DNA from: an uncultured Sulfitobacter sp.
GTDB taxonomy: Bacteria; Pseudomonadota; Alphaproteobacteria; Rhodobacterales; Rhodobacteraceae
DNA length: 64,000 nt
Assembly (NCBI GenBank): GCA_937928635.1
Contig: CALFWM010000011.1
Coordinates: forward strand, 62,001-126,000
Direction of reading: 5' to 3'
Part shown: positions 9,169 through 17,450 of the stretch, one piece after another
Numbering within the stretch: position 1 is the first letter of the stretch
Layout: each line of letters opens with the position of its first letter
Program-made: the position numbers and the translations under genes
Notes under the pieces: generated by a model
Database searches by the model: none
Told to the model about the DNA's origin: nothing
What the model saw: only the letters and a program-made list of their open reading frames with translations

Positions 9169-10161
9169 CTAGATAAGCGCGTCAAACTCCGCATTTAATG
9201 CGGCAATGTCAACATCATCCGGGGCCTTGCGCATCGCCAGTGCCCGATTTGCGCGTGTCTGTGCCGCCCCTGTCATCTCGCCCGCCGCTTCTGCAACGGC
9301 GACCCGTTCCGCCAGGGGCCCATTGCAGTAAAGCGCGACGTCACAGCCTGCCGCCAATGCAGCGCGGGTGTTTTTTGCCGGCGCGCCCTTCAGGGCTTTC
9401 ATGGAAATATCATCACTCATGATCAGGTTTTCAAACCCGATCTCCTCGCGAATGATCTGCATCATCACCGGGCTTAACGTGGCCGGGCGGTTATCAAGTG
9501 CGCCATAGACCAAATGCGCGGTCATTCCCATGGGCAGATCGTTGAGCGCGCGAAACGCGGCAAAATCGACCTCGCGCAGATCATCCGCAGGCGCATCCAC
9601 ATGGGGCAGATCATGGTGGCTGTCCATTGTGGCGCGGCCATGGCCGGGCATGTGCTTGACCACCGGCAAAACACCGCCCGCCAGCAGACCGTTCGCCACT
9701 GCGCGGCCAATCGCGCTCACACGTGCAAGGTCCTGGCCATAACACCGGTTGCGCAAAAAGGTATGGGTGGCGCGGCTGATGATATCCACCGTGGGTGCGC
9801 AGTTGCTGTCGATGCCAAGCCTGCGCAACTCGTCAGCAATCAGGCGGTACATCAGGTACATCGCCCGTTCCGCCTGCTTACCTGTGCGGGCCACCAGTTC
9901 AAGCGGCGGGTGCCAGTCGCGCCAATGGGGCGCGCGCAGGCGCTGTACGCGGCCTCCCTCCTGATCAATCGTGATCACCGCCTCATGGCCCACGCTGGCG
10001 CGCATCTCGTCACACAGTGCGCGCACCTGATCAGGGGTGTCGATGTTGCGGGCAAACAGAATAAAGCCAAAGGGATTGGCATCTTTGAAAAATGTCTTTT
10101 CATCCGCCGTCAGCCGCAGACCCTCTGCATCCAGAATGGTCGCGCCAAAGGGGCGGCTCAT
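9169..10161 (-). CDS. nagZ: beta-N-acetylhexosaminidase
   Basis: Glycoside hydrolase family 3 cytosolic NagZ, which removes GlcNAc from anhydro-muropeptides during peptidoglycan recycling. 330 residues from ATG 10161 (MSRPFGATILDAEG); the longer frame reaches back into the SPOR gene and is not homologous. Motifs: TIDQEGGRVQRL, KHMPGHGRATMDSHHDLP (substrate loop with the catalytic Asp/His pair) and IMSDDISMKAL, whose aspartate is the nucleophile. The upstream SPOR protein and downstream scpAB form the usual alphaproteobacterial cluster. Confidence 0.94.
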   Translation of the reverse strand: MSRPFGATILDAEGLRLTADEKTFFKDANPFGFILFARNIDTPDQVRALCDEMRASVGHEAVITIDQEGGRVQRLRAPHWRDWHPPLELVARTGKQAERAMYLMYRLIADELRRLGIDSNCAPTVDIISRATHTFLRNRCYGQDLARVSAIGRAVANGLLAGGVLPVVKHMPGHGRATMDSHHDLPHVDAPADDLREVDFAAFRALNDLPMGMTAHLVYGALDNRPATLSPVMMQIIREEIGFENLIMSDDISMKALKGAPAKNTRAALAAGCDVALYCNGPLAERVAVAEAAGEMTGAAQTRANRALAMRKAPDDVDIAALNAEFDALI

Positions 10162-10183
10162 ACCCGGTGCCCAAATCCGCCGG

Positions 10184-11194
10184 TCATCGGGTAACGACGG
10201 GAATACAATCTGCGTTTTCGGCAACCAGCGCCGAACAGAACCGGCGCGCATCTGCGATGTCTTCAAACCCCATGGCCCGCAGACGATAGAACACCCGGCC
10301 ACCACTCGTAGCACGCTGAATAACGCGTTTTTTGTCAGACAGATAGGCGCTGAACCTGATGTTCATCTGGTCCCATTGCTGGCGCGCAACCTCTTCGCTG
10401 TCAAAGGCACCAAGCTGTGCCAGACGTGTCCCGACCGGCAGTGTGGCCGCATCGACCTCATCGGTTTCAGCGGGGGCATTGGTTGTCACATCCAGGGAAA
10501 CAGGTGTTGCTGTAGGCGTCGCAAGGGGCCGTTTGCGCGGACGCAGTGACTGTCGCACACCGGGGGCATCCAGCACGGCGGCAACGGCGGCGGTTGGTGC
10601 CTCTGGCGGGGGTGTCAGCGCTGCGGTGGTCACAACGGCAACGGCCTCTTCCGCCGCGTTCTCGGCCTGGGTTGGCAAGTCGCTGAGCGGGGTGACACCC
10701 GCGGTCAATTGCGCCACCAGCGCATCAATCTCACCAGTTTGCAATGCGGCGTTCACATCGGGGGCGTCCGCCGGTGCAGGTGTTTCTTCCTGTGGCACAG
10801 GTGCAACCACCGGGATCGCAACAACCTCATCCTGAGGCGTGATATCGACCGGTTGCGGAGCCAGACGCAGCTCATCAGCGGGGCGTGCCGCAGCGCCTTC
10901 CGCCGCAACGGCATTGACAGAAAGCCCCTGATGCTGGGCCAACTGGCCACCGGGATCTTCGGGAAGAACCCGCATGTCCCCCTCTGCCGCGCGCACCACC
11001 GGGATACCACTGACATCGCGCACCAACAGTTTGTACCCCCAGACGCCGATCCCGACAATCAAAGCGCAAGACACCAGTGCCCCTGCGACATTCGTCAGCG
11101 TTGTCAACGCGTTGGACACCGGTCTTACAGCAAATTCTGCATCGGATTCGGGATAAGGGTCGCCCCCCGTCGGGGAGGTGGAATAGTCTGCCAT
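10184..11194 (-). CDS. SPOR-domain membrane protein
   Basis: 336 residues: a short cytoplasmic N-terminus, one transmembrane helix at about 33-55 (VAGALVSCALIVGIGVWGYK), a long Ala/Pro/Val-rich periplasmic linker, and a C-terminal SPOR domain (about 255-330, VGTRLAQLGAFDSEEVARQQW). SPOR domains bind denuded septal glycan, so a role at the division site is likely. It sits between argS and nagZ, fitting a cell-wall theme. The particular homologue cannot be named from sequence alone. Confidence 0.9.
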   Translation of the reverse strand: MADYSTSPTGGDPYPESDAEFAVRPVSNALTTLTNVAGALVSCALIVGIGVWGYKLLVRDVSGIPVVRAAEGDMRVLPEDPGGQLAQHQGLSVNAVAAEGAAARPADELRLAPQPVDITPQDEVVAIPVVAPVPQEETPAPADAPDVNAALQTGEIDALVAQLTAGVTPLSDLPTQAENAAEEAVAVVTTAALTPPPEAPTAAVAAVLDAPGVRQSLRPRKRPLATPTATPVSLDVTTNAPAETDEVDAATLPVGTRLAQLGAFDSEEVARQQWDQMNIRFSAYLSDKKRVIQRATSGGRVFYRLRAMGFEDIADARRFCSALVAENADCIPVVTR

Positions 11195-11271
11195 CTAAGC
11201 CTCGCTACCGCAGGAAGCTTTGCCCTGCTGATCTCGTCGTGGTCTTTGCCTGTCTTGGCGCGCCGTGGTGC

Positions 11272-13017
11272 CTACCGCATTTGTTGCGCCGGAGTGACCC
11301 CAAGAATACCAAGACCTGCCGCAATTACAATCGCAACGGCACGCGCCAGCGCAATTTTTGCCTGACTGGTGGCCGCGTCGCCCTCTTGAATGAACCGCAA
11401 TTGCGTTTCGTCATTGCCCCGGTTCCACAATCCGTGGAATTCACCCGCAAGTTCATAAAGGTAGAAGGCCACACGATGGGGCTCGTTTGAACGTGCGGCG
11501 GTCTCAACCAGCCGGGGCCATTCGGCAAGTTTCCGCAACAGCGCCAGTTCAGCGTCATGATCCAGCTTGCTCAGGTCTGCGCCCCGGAGCGTGGCGTCAT
11601 CCGCCGCAATGCCAGCCTCGCCCGCTTTGCGCACCACAGAGGCCACCCGCGCATGGGCATATTGCACGTAAAACACCGGGTTCTCGCGGGATTGTTCCAG
11701 CACCTTGTCAAAGTCAAAATCCAGCATCGCGTCGTTCTTGCGCGTCAGCATCACAAAACGCGTCACATCCGGGCCAACCTGATCCACCACATCGCGCAGG
11801 GTCACAAAGGTCCCGGCCCGTTTGGACATTTTGAACGGCGCGCCATTCTTGAACAGTTTCACCAGTTGCGTCAGCTTGATGTCCAGCGGCACGCTGCCCC
11901 CGGACAAGGCCGAAACGGCCGCCTTCATCCGTTTTACATAGCCGCCGTGATCTGCGCCAAAAACATCAATCAGCATGTCAAACCCACGCTGCACCTTGTC
12001 ATAATGATAGGCAATGTCAGGGGCAAAATAGGTCCAGCCGCCGTCGGATTTCATCACGGGCCGGTCCACGTCATCCCCGTGTTCGGTGGATTTAAACAGC
12101 GTTTGCTCGCGCGGCTCCCAGTCTTCGGGCTTTTTGCCCTTGGGCGGTTCCAGCACACCTTCATAGATCAGGCCCTTGTCCTTGAGATCCTGCAAGGCGG
12201 CCTCAATCCGGCCTGTGCCATAAAGCGATTTCTCAGAATAAAACACATCCATCTCGACACCCAGGGCACTGAGATCACTGCGAATAAGATCCATCATCGC
12301 ATCTGTGGAAAACGCCCGCACATCTTCCAGCCAATATTGCTCACCCTTGTCGAGATAGGCATCCCCCACCTTGGCTTTCAGCGCCTCGCCCACGGCGATC
12401 AGATAATCACCGGGGTATGTCCCCTCGGGAAAGGCGACCTCCTGGCCATGGGCTTCCAGATACCGCAGGTAGACAGAGCGGGCCAACACATCGACCTGTG
12501 CGCCGCCATCGTTGATGTAATATTCGCGCGTGACCTCAAAACCTGCAAAATCCAGCAGAGAGGCCAGCGCATCTCCAAAGACCGCGCCGCGTGTGTGACC
12601 TACATGCAGCGGCCCGGTAGGATTGGCGGAAACATATTCCACGTTGACCTTTTTGCCCTGCCCCAGTGCCGCGCGGCCAAAATCCGTGCCATCGCTCAGC
12701 ACGGCAGATGCAATCTGTTGCCAGACCTCTGGGGCCAGTCGCAGGTTCAAAAACCCCGGGCCCGCCACCTCCGCAGAGATCACACGCGCGTCCTGCGTCA
12801 GCCGGGTGGCCAGCGTTTCAGCGATGTCACGCGGCTTTTGCCCGGCAGGCTTGGCCAAAACCATCGCCGCATTTGTTGCCATATCCCCATGGGCGGCATC
12901 GCGCGGTGGTTCCGCGGTGATCGCATCAAAGCTCAATCCCTCCGGCAGGGAACCGTCAGCCACCATTGTGTCCAATGCGGACAGGATCAGGGTGCGGGTT
13001 TCAGCAAATAGGTTCAT
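11272..13017 (-). CDS. argS: arginine--tRNA ligase
   Basis: Class I aminoacyl-tRNA synthetase, 581 residues from ATG 13017 ([15 protein letters not shown]). The HIGH-type motif is [17 protein letters not shown] and the KMSK motif is [15 protein letters not shown]; the DALR anticodon-binding domain is at the C-terminus ([15 protein letters not shown]). A longer reading frame upstream to 13074 adds a non-conserved leader. Length is normal for the family. Confidence 0.97.
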   Translation of the reverse strand: MNLFAETRTLILSALDTMVADGSLPEGLSFDAITAEPPRDAAHGDMATNAAMVLAKPAGQKPRDIAETLATRLTQDARVISAEVAGPGFLNLRLAPEVWQQIASAVLSDGTDFGRAALGQGKKVNVEYVSANPTGPLHVGHTRGAVFGDALASLLDFAGFEVTREYYINDGGAQVDVLARSVYLRYLEAHGQEVAFPEGTYPGDYLIAVGEALKAKVGDAYLDKGEQYWLEDVRAFSTDAMMDLIRSDLSALGVEMDVFYSEKSLYGTGRIEAALQDLKDKGLIYEGVLEPPKGKKPEDWEPREQTLFKSTEHGDDVDRPVMKSDGGWTYFAPDIAYHYDKVQRGFDMLIDVFGADHGGYVKRMKAAVSALSGGSVPLDIKLTQLVKLFKNGAPFKMSKRAGTFVTLRDVVDQVGPDVTRFVMLTRKNDAMLDFDFDKVLEQSRENPVFYVQYAHARVASVVRKAGEAGIAADDATLRGADLSKLDHDAELALLRKLAEWPRLVETAARSNEPHRVAFYLYELAGEFHGLWNRGNDETQLRFIQEGDAATSQAKIALARAVAIVIAAGLGILGVTPAQQMR

Positions 13018-13094
13018 GGGGCGCGTATCCTTGTTCGCGCCCCATGTATCACGCGGGCAGTGCCAGTCAATCAAGCTCGCATCTTGAGTGTGAA

Positions 13095-13691
13095 TTAGTT
13101 CAAATTAAAGGTAGTGCTGGCAATATCCGGCGTGGTCGGGTCATGCAGCTTGAGCAAGCAGGAAATGGCCAGACTGCGTTTGTTGTTAGGCACGCTCAGC
13201 ACATGGGCGCGCACACCATGTTTGTTCATCGCCTCACCCAACGCCTTGCTTCCTGCGCTCATCGACGCAATTCTGCCCTGTCCAACAAGATCAAGCGGCG
13301 CACGCGGACGGGCAACAACGCTGACAATGCTGCCGTTTGCGGCCACAAGACCGCGCGCAGTGGTGCGCAGGATCGCCGCAAGCGTGCGCATCTGCGCGGT
13401 AATCGCGACGGGAAAGGCCAGCGGCATCAAATTGACCACCATCGAGAGCGGTTCATCACCCCAGGCGTCTTTCAACAGATCCGTCATATCTGACTGAAAA
13501 TCAGGGATTGTCAGCGTTTCGATCTGATCCGCATCAAGGGCTGCAATCTGAGTCAAGGACGTGCTGTTGCCGTCAATCAAAATCACCCGTGTTCCGGCCT
13601 TGGCAAAGGCGCGGGCAATGGCGGCTCCGGGGGGCTGACAGGCCGCAAGAATGAGAACAACGGATTCGGGCGCAGAAAAAGTATCGGACAA
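13095..13691 (-). CDS. degenerate short-chain dehydrogenase-like protein
   Basis: 198 residues with a Rossmann-like order: beta1 and Gly-rich turn ([22 protein letters not shown]), an acidic residue after beta2 (VILIDGN), NLMP in the position of NAG, and [11 protein letters not shown] where YxxxK is expected. The catalytic Tyr is replaced and the TGxxxGxG turn is altered, so it is probably not an active oxidoreductase. It could be a binding protein or a decaying enzyme. It is separated by 77 bp from argS on the same strand. SDR ancestry is inferred from spacing, not from strong identity. Confidence 0.6.
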   Translation of the reverse strand: MSDTFSAPESVVLILAACQPPGAAIARAFAKAGTRVILIDGNSTSLTQIAALDADQIETLTIPDFQSDMTDLLKDAWGDEPLSMVVNLMPLAFPVAITAQMRTLAAILRTTARGLVAANGSIVSVVARPRAPLDLVGQGRIASMSAGSKALGEAMNKHGVRAHVLSVPNNKRSLAISCLLKLHDPTTPDIASTTFNLN

Positions 13692-13804
13692 AGATAAAAA
13701 CCATTAAAATTAAACGAACTGAAACTCACTAACACATACATGTCGTGGAAAACACCCAAATCTCAGTTACCTATAGCGTCCCGCCTTTAACTTGAAGCAT
13801 CACA

Positions 13805-13852
13805 AATCGCCGATGTCCCGAGAGCGCGGAGCGCGGCTGGGTATCGGCGATT
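13805..13852 (-). terminator. long inverted repeat, probable dgt terminator
   Basis: AATCGCCGAT (13805-13814) and ATCGGCGATT (13843-13852) are perfectly complementary, with a GC-rich 28-nt interior that can fold further. It lies just past the dgt stop; on the minus strand a TTTG follows, so the U-tract is weak. Confidence 0.6.
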
Positions 13853-13858
13853 CACGTT

Positions 13859-15007
13859 TTAGGCGGGGCGCTTTAGCAGGCGGGCATGCTCTTGCAGGGC
13901 AAAACGATCGGTCATCCCGGCAATATAATCCGCCACCATTCTAGCAAGGGTTGTGCTATTTTGCGCAGCGGCCTCAATCTGGCGCGACCAGTCTTTCGGC
14001 AGCAACTGGGGATTCTGCAAGAATAACGGGAATAACTCATCCACAACCTGCGTGACCTCCGTCCGGATTTTCATCACGGAGGGCGCGCGGTACATGCGCT
14101 GAAACAGGAAATCCCGGATCACCCGCAGGTCGCGCCAGACCGCAGGCGAAAAGCGAATGACGGGGCGGCCCAGATGACGAATATCCGCAGCACAGGTGGC
14201 CCCGGATTGGGCCAGAATATCGCGCGAGGTTTCGATCACATCGGCCACCATCACGCCAAAGACCCGGCGCAGCGCTTCGTGACGGCGACGGTCCGTGTCA
14301 AGATCAGGATAAGCCGCGTCAACCTGCGCAAACGCGGCCCCCACCAGCGGCAATGCCGCAATTTCATCATCGCTGAACAGCCCCGCCCGCAGCCCATCGT
14401 GCAGGTCATGATTGTTATAGGCAATATCATCCGACAGCGCCGCCACCTGCGCCTCGGCACTGGCATGGGTGTGCAGTTCCAGATCGTGCAGCGCATTATA
14501 TTCCGCCAGCGCATAAGGCAGATCCCCCACCACCGGGCCATTGTGCTTGGCAATGCCTTCCAAGGTGTCCCAGGTCAGGTTCAGCCCGTCAAACTCGGCG
14601 TAGTGCCGCTCAAGGGCGGTGACAATCCGCAGGGTTTGGGCGTTGTGATCAAACCCGCCGTAGGGCGCCATCAGGCGGTGCAGCGCATCCTCGCCCGTGT
14701 GGCCAAAGGGCGTGTGCCCCAGATCATGGGCCAGCGCGACTGCCTCCGTCAGCTCTCCGTTCAGCCCCAGCGCACCAGCGATGGTGCGGGCCACTTGCGC
14801 CACTTCAATCGAATGGGTCAGACGGGTGCGGTAATAATCACCCTCATGCTCCACAAAAACCTGGGTTTTGTGTTTGAGCCGGCGAAAGGCGCTGGCGTGA
14901 ATAATCCGGTCCCGGTCCCGCTGATAACAGGATCGAAACGTACTCTCCTCTTCCGGCACCAAACGTCCCATCGCTGTGGCCGGATCAGAGGCAAAAGCTG
15001 CGCGCAT
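13859..15007 (-). CDS. dgt: deoxyguanosinetriphosphate triphosphohydrolase-like protein
   Basis: HD-domain dNTP triphosphohydrolase, 382 residues, which splits dNTPs to nucleosides and tripolyphosphate and so controls pool balance. Metal-binding residues are visible in [13 protein letters not shown] and [20 protein letters not shown], with further conserved [12 protein letters not shown]. The N-terminal [24 protein letters not shown]-type region (here [20 protein letters not shown]) is typical of the short, Dgt-like subgroup. It is divergent from erpA over a 127-bp region carrying tandem repeats. Confidence 0.92.
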   Translation of the reverse strand: [382 protein letters not shown]

Positions 15008-15068
15008 GTGGCGTGGTCCTTGTGGCCTGTCCTGAGGGTTTCTATATTGTAGAGGTGTCGGAATTAAA

Positions 15069-15112
15069 ACCGACGCAATACCGACGTCACACCGACGTTA
15101 TACCGATGTGCA
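15069..15112. repeat. four tandem 11-bp repeats in the dgt-erpA promoter region
   Basis: Units ACCGACGCAAT, ACCGACGTCAC, ACCGACGTTAT and ACCGATGTGCA follow each other without gaps; the ACCGAYG core is invariant. The 11-bp period equals one helical turn. The array ends 22 bp before the preferred erpA start and 61 bp before dgt. Confidence 0.85.
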
Positions 15113-15134
15113 AAAACAGCCCCGGAGCGGCCCC

Positions 15135-15458
15135 ATGAACCTGCCACCCACCGTCACCCCCCGCGCCTTTGAACGGCTGTCCGAAATTGGCGCCGCTGAC
15201 GAGGGCAAGGCCCTGAGGGTTGCTGTTGAGGGCGGCGGTTGTTCGGGCTTTCAGTACGAAATTGTACTGGATGCCCCCAAGGAGGATGATTTGATCCTTG
15301 AGGGCAGCGGGCAAAAAGTTGTGGTTGATTCAGTCTCCCTGCCGTTTCTGGCCAATGCGGTGATTGATTTCACCGAAGAGCTGATTGGCGCGCGGTTTGT
15401 CATCGAAAACCCCAACGCCACATCGTCCTGTGGCTGCGGCACCTCCTTTTCGATGTAA
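15135..15458 (+). CDS. erpA: iron-sulfur cluster insertion protein ErpA (A-type carrier)
   Basis: A-type Fe-S carrier of 107 residues. The three conserved cysteines are present: GGGCSGFQYE and the C-terminal SCGCGTSFSM. Such proteins deliver clusters to apo-enzymes, and the compact form ending CGCGTSF fits ErpA better than SufA. I start at ATG 15135 (MNLPPTVTPRAFERL); a GTG at 15108 is possible but lies inside the tandem repeat array. It stands alone on the plus strand. Confidence 0.88.
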   Translation: MNLPPTVTPRAFERLSEIGAADEGKALRVAVEGGGCSGFQYEIVLDAPKEDDLILEGSGQKVVVDSVSLPFLANAVIDFTEELIGARFVIENPNATSSCGCGTSFSM

Positions 15459-15488
15459 CGCCACAGGAATAGCCGCGCGCCGCACCGG

Positions 15489-16544
15489 TTACATGGCGCG
15501 CGCGAAACCTGCAAAGAAGCGTTCAAACTGATCCGATGACCCTTCCGCGTCACGCAATACCTGTTGCCCGGCATTGCCAAGGTAGGGCATCACATGCGCG
15601 CGCATTTGATCCCAATTGCCGCTGCGCTGATCGCCCAGATCAAACATGCATTCCGACATCGAACGCAACGCCCCCTGTGCCGCATACACCGGCGGCAGGA
15701 ACCGCAATGCCCCTTCGGCCACCGGGGCCTGAAACCCGCCCTGCCCGGCAACATTCAACGCCCAACCGGTCACCAGATAGGGGTGATAGGCGTCCATCAA
15801 CGTCTCCGCCCCATCCGCCACTATGCCCACGGCACTATGATGCTGCACAATCAGCGCCTCCCACAGCGCGCTTGGGGTCTGCCCGGCAAATCGCAGAGCG
15901 GTACAGACCTCCGCCAGCAAATCCACGTTTTGGTCGAGGTAAGCCAACAGCCCGGCATATTCGAGGCTGATCAGCGCCGCATCGCTGAGTTGCGGGTCGT
16001 GCTGTCCATATTCAGAAAGGTAAAACACGATATGCGTCAGCTCATAAGCCGCCTTTTTGTTGGGCATCGCAAAGGTGGCCGTGCGGTTGATGAAATCATG
16101 CAGGCGTTGATCAAGGCCTGCATCAACCTGCGGTGCCTCACCGCGCCGGGCCAGCAAACGACGTGCCTCCGCCCGTTGCAAATCTGACAATTCCGCTTGT
16201 GCAACCCCCTGTTGCGCCACCCAGGCGCAAAGCGCCTCTGCCTTGTTGCCAGCCACCCCCAGATCCTCCAGATCAAGGCAGAGCGACAGCAAGAACCGGT
16301 AATACTGCGGGAAGAACCGCAAACGTGCTTCGATCTGATCGTAAAACGCCTCAAACGGGGCCAGCGCACGAGGTTCCAAAGCAACTTCACTTGCCCGCAG
16401 AATGCCCAGCAGTTCCGCATTTTCCTTCAGCCAGAACACGTCATCGGGCAAACGTCGCCCGGTCGCAATCCCGGCGATCAGCGCGGTGTAGGGATTGGAG
16501 GTGGCTGGCGTGACGCGAGGGGCAAAACTTACAACATTGGACAT
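15489..16544 (-). CDS. unrecognised 351-residue protein next to the FTTSC-repeat gene
   Basis: A soluble, mainly helical protein without signal peptide or clear transmembrane segment. Conserved-looking blocks are DDVFWLKENAELLGIL (about 35-50), FFPQYYRFLLSLCLDLEDLG (about 77-96) and AAYELTHIVFYLSEYGQ (about 165-181, with a His and Tyr pair). I see no YcaO, radical-SAM, LanM, MNIO or ATP-grasp motif. It lies 84 bp downstream of the repeat-protein gene on the same strand, so the two are probably co-transcribed. It may process, bind or export the repeat protein, but nothing in the sequence proves this. It may belong to an uncharacterised Rhodobacterales family. Confidence 0.8.
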   Translation of the reverse strand: MSNVVSFAPRVTPATSNPYTALIAGIATGRRLPDDVFWLKENAELLGILRASEVALEPRALAPFEAFYDQIEARLRFFPQYYRFLLSLCLDLEDLGVAGNKAEALCAWVAQQGVAQAELSDLQRAEARRLLARRGEAPQVDAGLDQRLHDFINRTATFAMPNKKAAYELTHIVFYLSEYGQHDPQLSDAALISLEYAGLLAYLDQNVDLLAEVCTALRFAGQTPSALWEALIVQHHSAVGIVADGAETLMDAYHPYLVTGWALNVAGQGGFQAPVAEGALRFLPPVYAAQGALRSMSECMFDLGDQRSGNWDQMRAHVMPYLGNAGQQVLRDAEGSSDQFERFFAGFARAM

Positions 16545-16582
16545 GTCCGGGCATCCTTCATTAACGGGAGTAGAAACAGAGA

Positions 16583-16607
16583 GGGCCAGCCTGATCCAAG
16601 CTGGCCC
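16583..16607 (-). terminator. hairpin between repeat-protein gene and its downstream partner
   Basis: GGGCCAGC and GCTGGCCC form a perfect 8-bp stem with a 9-nt loop, followed on the minus strand by TCTCTGTTTCT. The missing U-run suggests partial termination or an mRNA 3'-end stabiliser, which would make the first gene more abundant than the second. Confidence 0.55.
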
Positions 16608-16628
16608 ATCTTGGCAAACGCCGGGCGT

Positions 16629-17093
16629 TTAGCAGCTGGTGGTAAACAGCTCGACCTTGTCACCGGCCGCCTCGTCTGAGGACGCTGTGACGCAGCTGGT
16701 GGTGAACATCTGAACACCGTTGCCTGTGGTCATGTCGCTGGGGGTTTCGACACAGCTTGTGGTGAACAGATCAACGCCGCCGCCTGAGACCATTTCGCCC
16801 GTTGGTTCGATACAGCTGGTGGTGAACATTCCCACACCGCTGCCGGTTGCGGCGTCGCCTGTGGGTTCAATGCAGCTGGTTGTGAACATCTGAACGCCGC
16901 TGCCCGTGGCCATATCGCCGGGCGCGTTGATGCAACTGGTGGTGAACAAATCCATGCCACTGCCGGTGCTCATATCCCCGGTTGTTTCAAGGCAACTGGT
17001 GGTAAACATCTCGGTGCCAGCACCTTCCATGATGCTGGTCGCATCGGCGGCGCGGGCTTGGTCATTTTGAGTGGAGCGAAGAAGTGCTGACAT
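16629..17093 (-). CDS. tandem-repeat protein with seven FTTSC motifs
   Basis: 154 residues: a 24-residue leader-like N-terminus (MSALLRSTQNDQARAADATS...) and then repeats with a strict 20-residue period. Each unit has the form [IV]E.[TP][GS][DE].[AST][TG]G.G[V].[ML]FTTSC. Cysteines fall at 34, 54, 74, 94, 114, 134 and 154, are the only cysteines, and the last is the C-terminal residue. There is no signal peptide or membrane helix. The layout (leader, identical Cys-ended cores, downstream partner gene, intergenic hairpin) resembles multicore ribosomal-peptide precursors; alternatives are a metal-binding or structural repeat protein. A CtrA-type box lies 84 bp upstream. Function unknown. Confidence 0.85.
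   Translation of the reverse strand: MSALLRSTQNDQARAADATSIMEGAGTEMFTTSCLETTGDMSTGSGMDLFTTSCINAPGDMATGSGVQMFTTSCIEPTGDAATGSGVGMFTTSCIEPTGEMVSGGGVDLFTTSCVETPSDMTTGNGVQMFTTSCVTASSDEAAGDKVELFTTSC
16632..16991 (-). repeat. six 60-bp coding repeats
   Basis: DNA-level tandem repeat encoding residues 35-154 of the FTTSC protein; a partial seventh copy (residues 25-34) precedes it. The TTCACCACCAGCTG-type core (complement of the FTTSC codons) is nearly identical in all units while the linkers vary, indicating purifying selection on the motif. Confidence 0.9.
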
Positions 17094-17176
17094 GATAAAA
17101 CTCTTTCCATTTCATGCTAAGGTTGTAGTGCCGTTAACGATTGCGGCTTAAAGCTGATCTGGCAATTGAGATTTCG

Positions 17177-17192
17177 TTAAATTTCCGTTAAC
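17177..17192. promoter_or_regulatory. CtrA-type binding site
   Basis: TTAA-ATTTCCG-TTAAC matches the full alphaproteobacterial CtrA consensus TTAA-N7-TTAAC, and the opposite strand also reads TTAA-N7-TTAAC. It lies 84 bp upstream of the repeat-protein start and about 260 bp from xthA, so the repeat gene is the likelier target. A further GTTAAC lies at 17133-17138. Confidence 0.6.
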
Positions 17193-17199
17193 GCATTGA

Positions 17200-17284
17200 C
17201 TATCCACAGCAATGTCGGCCCGGAAGCGGGCCAGCGCGATGCGGAGATTGACTTTGTCCACAACTGAAATTTTTCTTATCCACA
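17200..17284 (+). promoter_or_regulatory. cluster of three DnaA-box-like 9-mers
   Basis: TTATCCACA at 17276-17284 is a perfect DnaA box; CTATCCACA (17200-17208) and TTGTCCACA (17254-17262) each differ by one base. All share one orientation within 85 bp. Together with the 17177 CtrA site this is the only such cluster I noticed in the window. The rest of 17094-17450 holds no gene. Confidence 0.5.
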
Positions 17285-17450
17285 GCGCCAAAACAGGCTT
17301 TTCTTGGATGGTTCGGCTCTAAATGCCACTCAACTCAGCTTTAAAGGGAATCTATTTGACACGAATCACCCTCAACGGGCAGCGCCCGGCCCTTGTCCCT
17401 CCGCACGGATTGCGCGATAGCTTTGGGGGCATCATCCGCGGGGGTTTCAG

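Noticed and set aside
11557..13011. long plus-strand frame opposite argS
   Set aside because: Antisense shadow of a GC-rich gene; rich in His/Gln/Arg and without a family signature. The same holds for 1121-2239, 34139-35404 and 35705-36991.
16632..16991. CRISPR array
   Set aside because: The 60-bp repeats have no unique spacers and are an in-frame coding repeat.
17177..17284. chromosomal origin of replication
   Set aside because: Three DnaA-like boxes and one CtrA site are too few, no AT-rich unwinding block or usual origin neighbours are present; treated as promoter elements.
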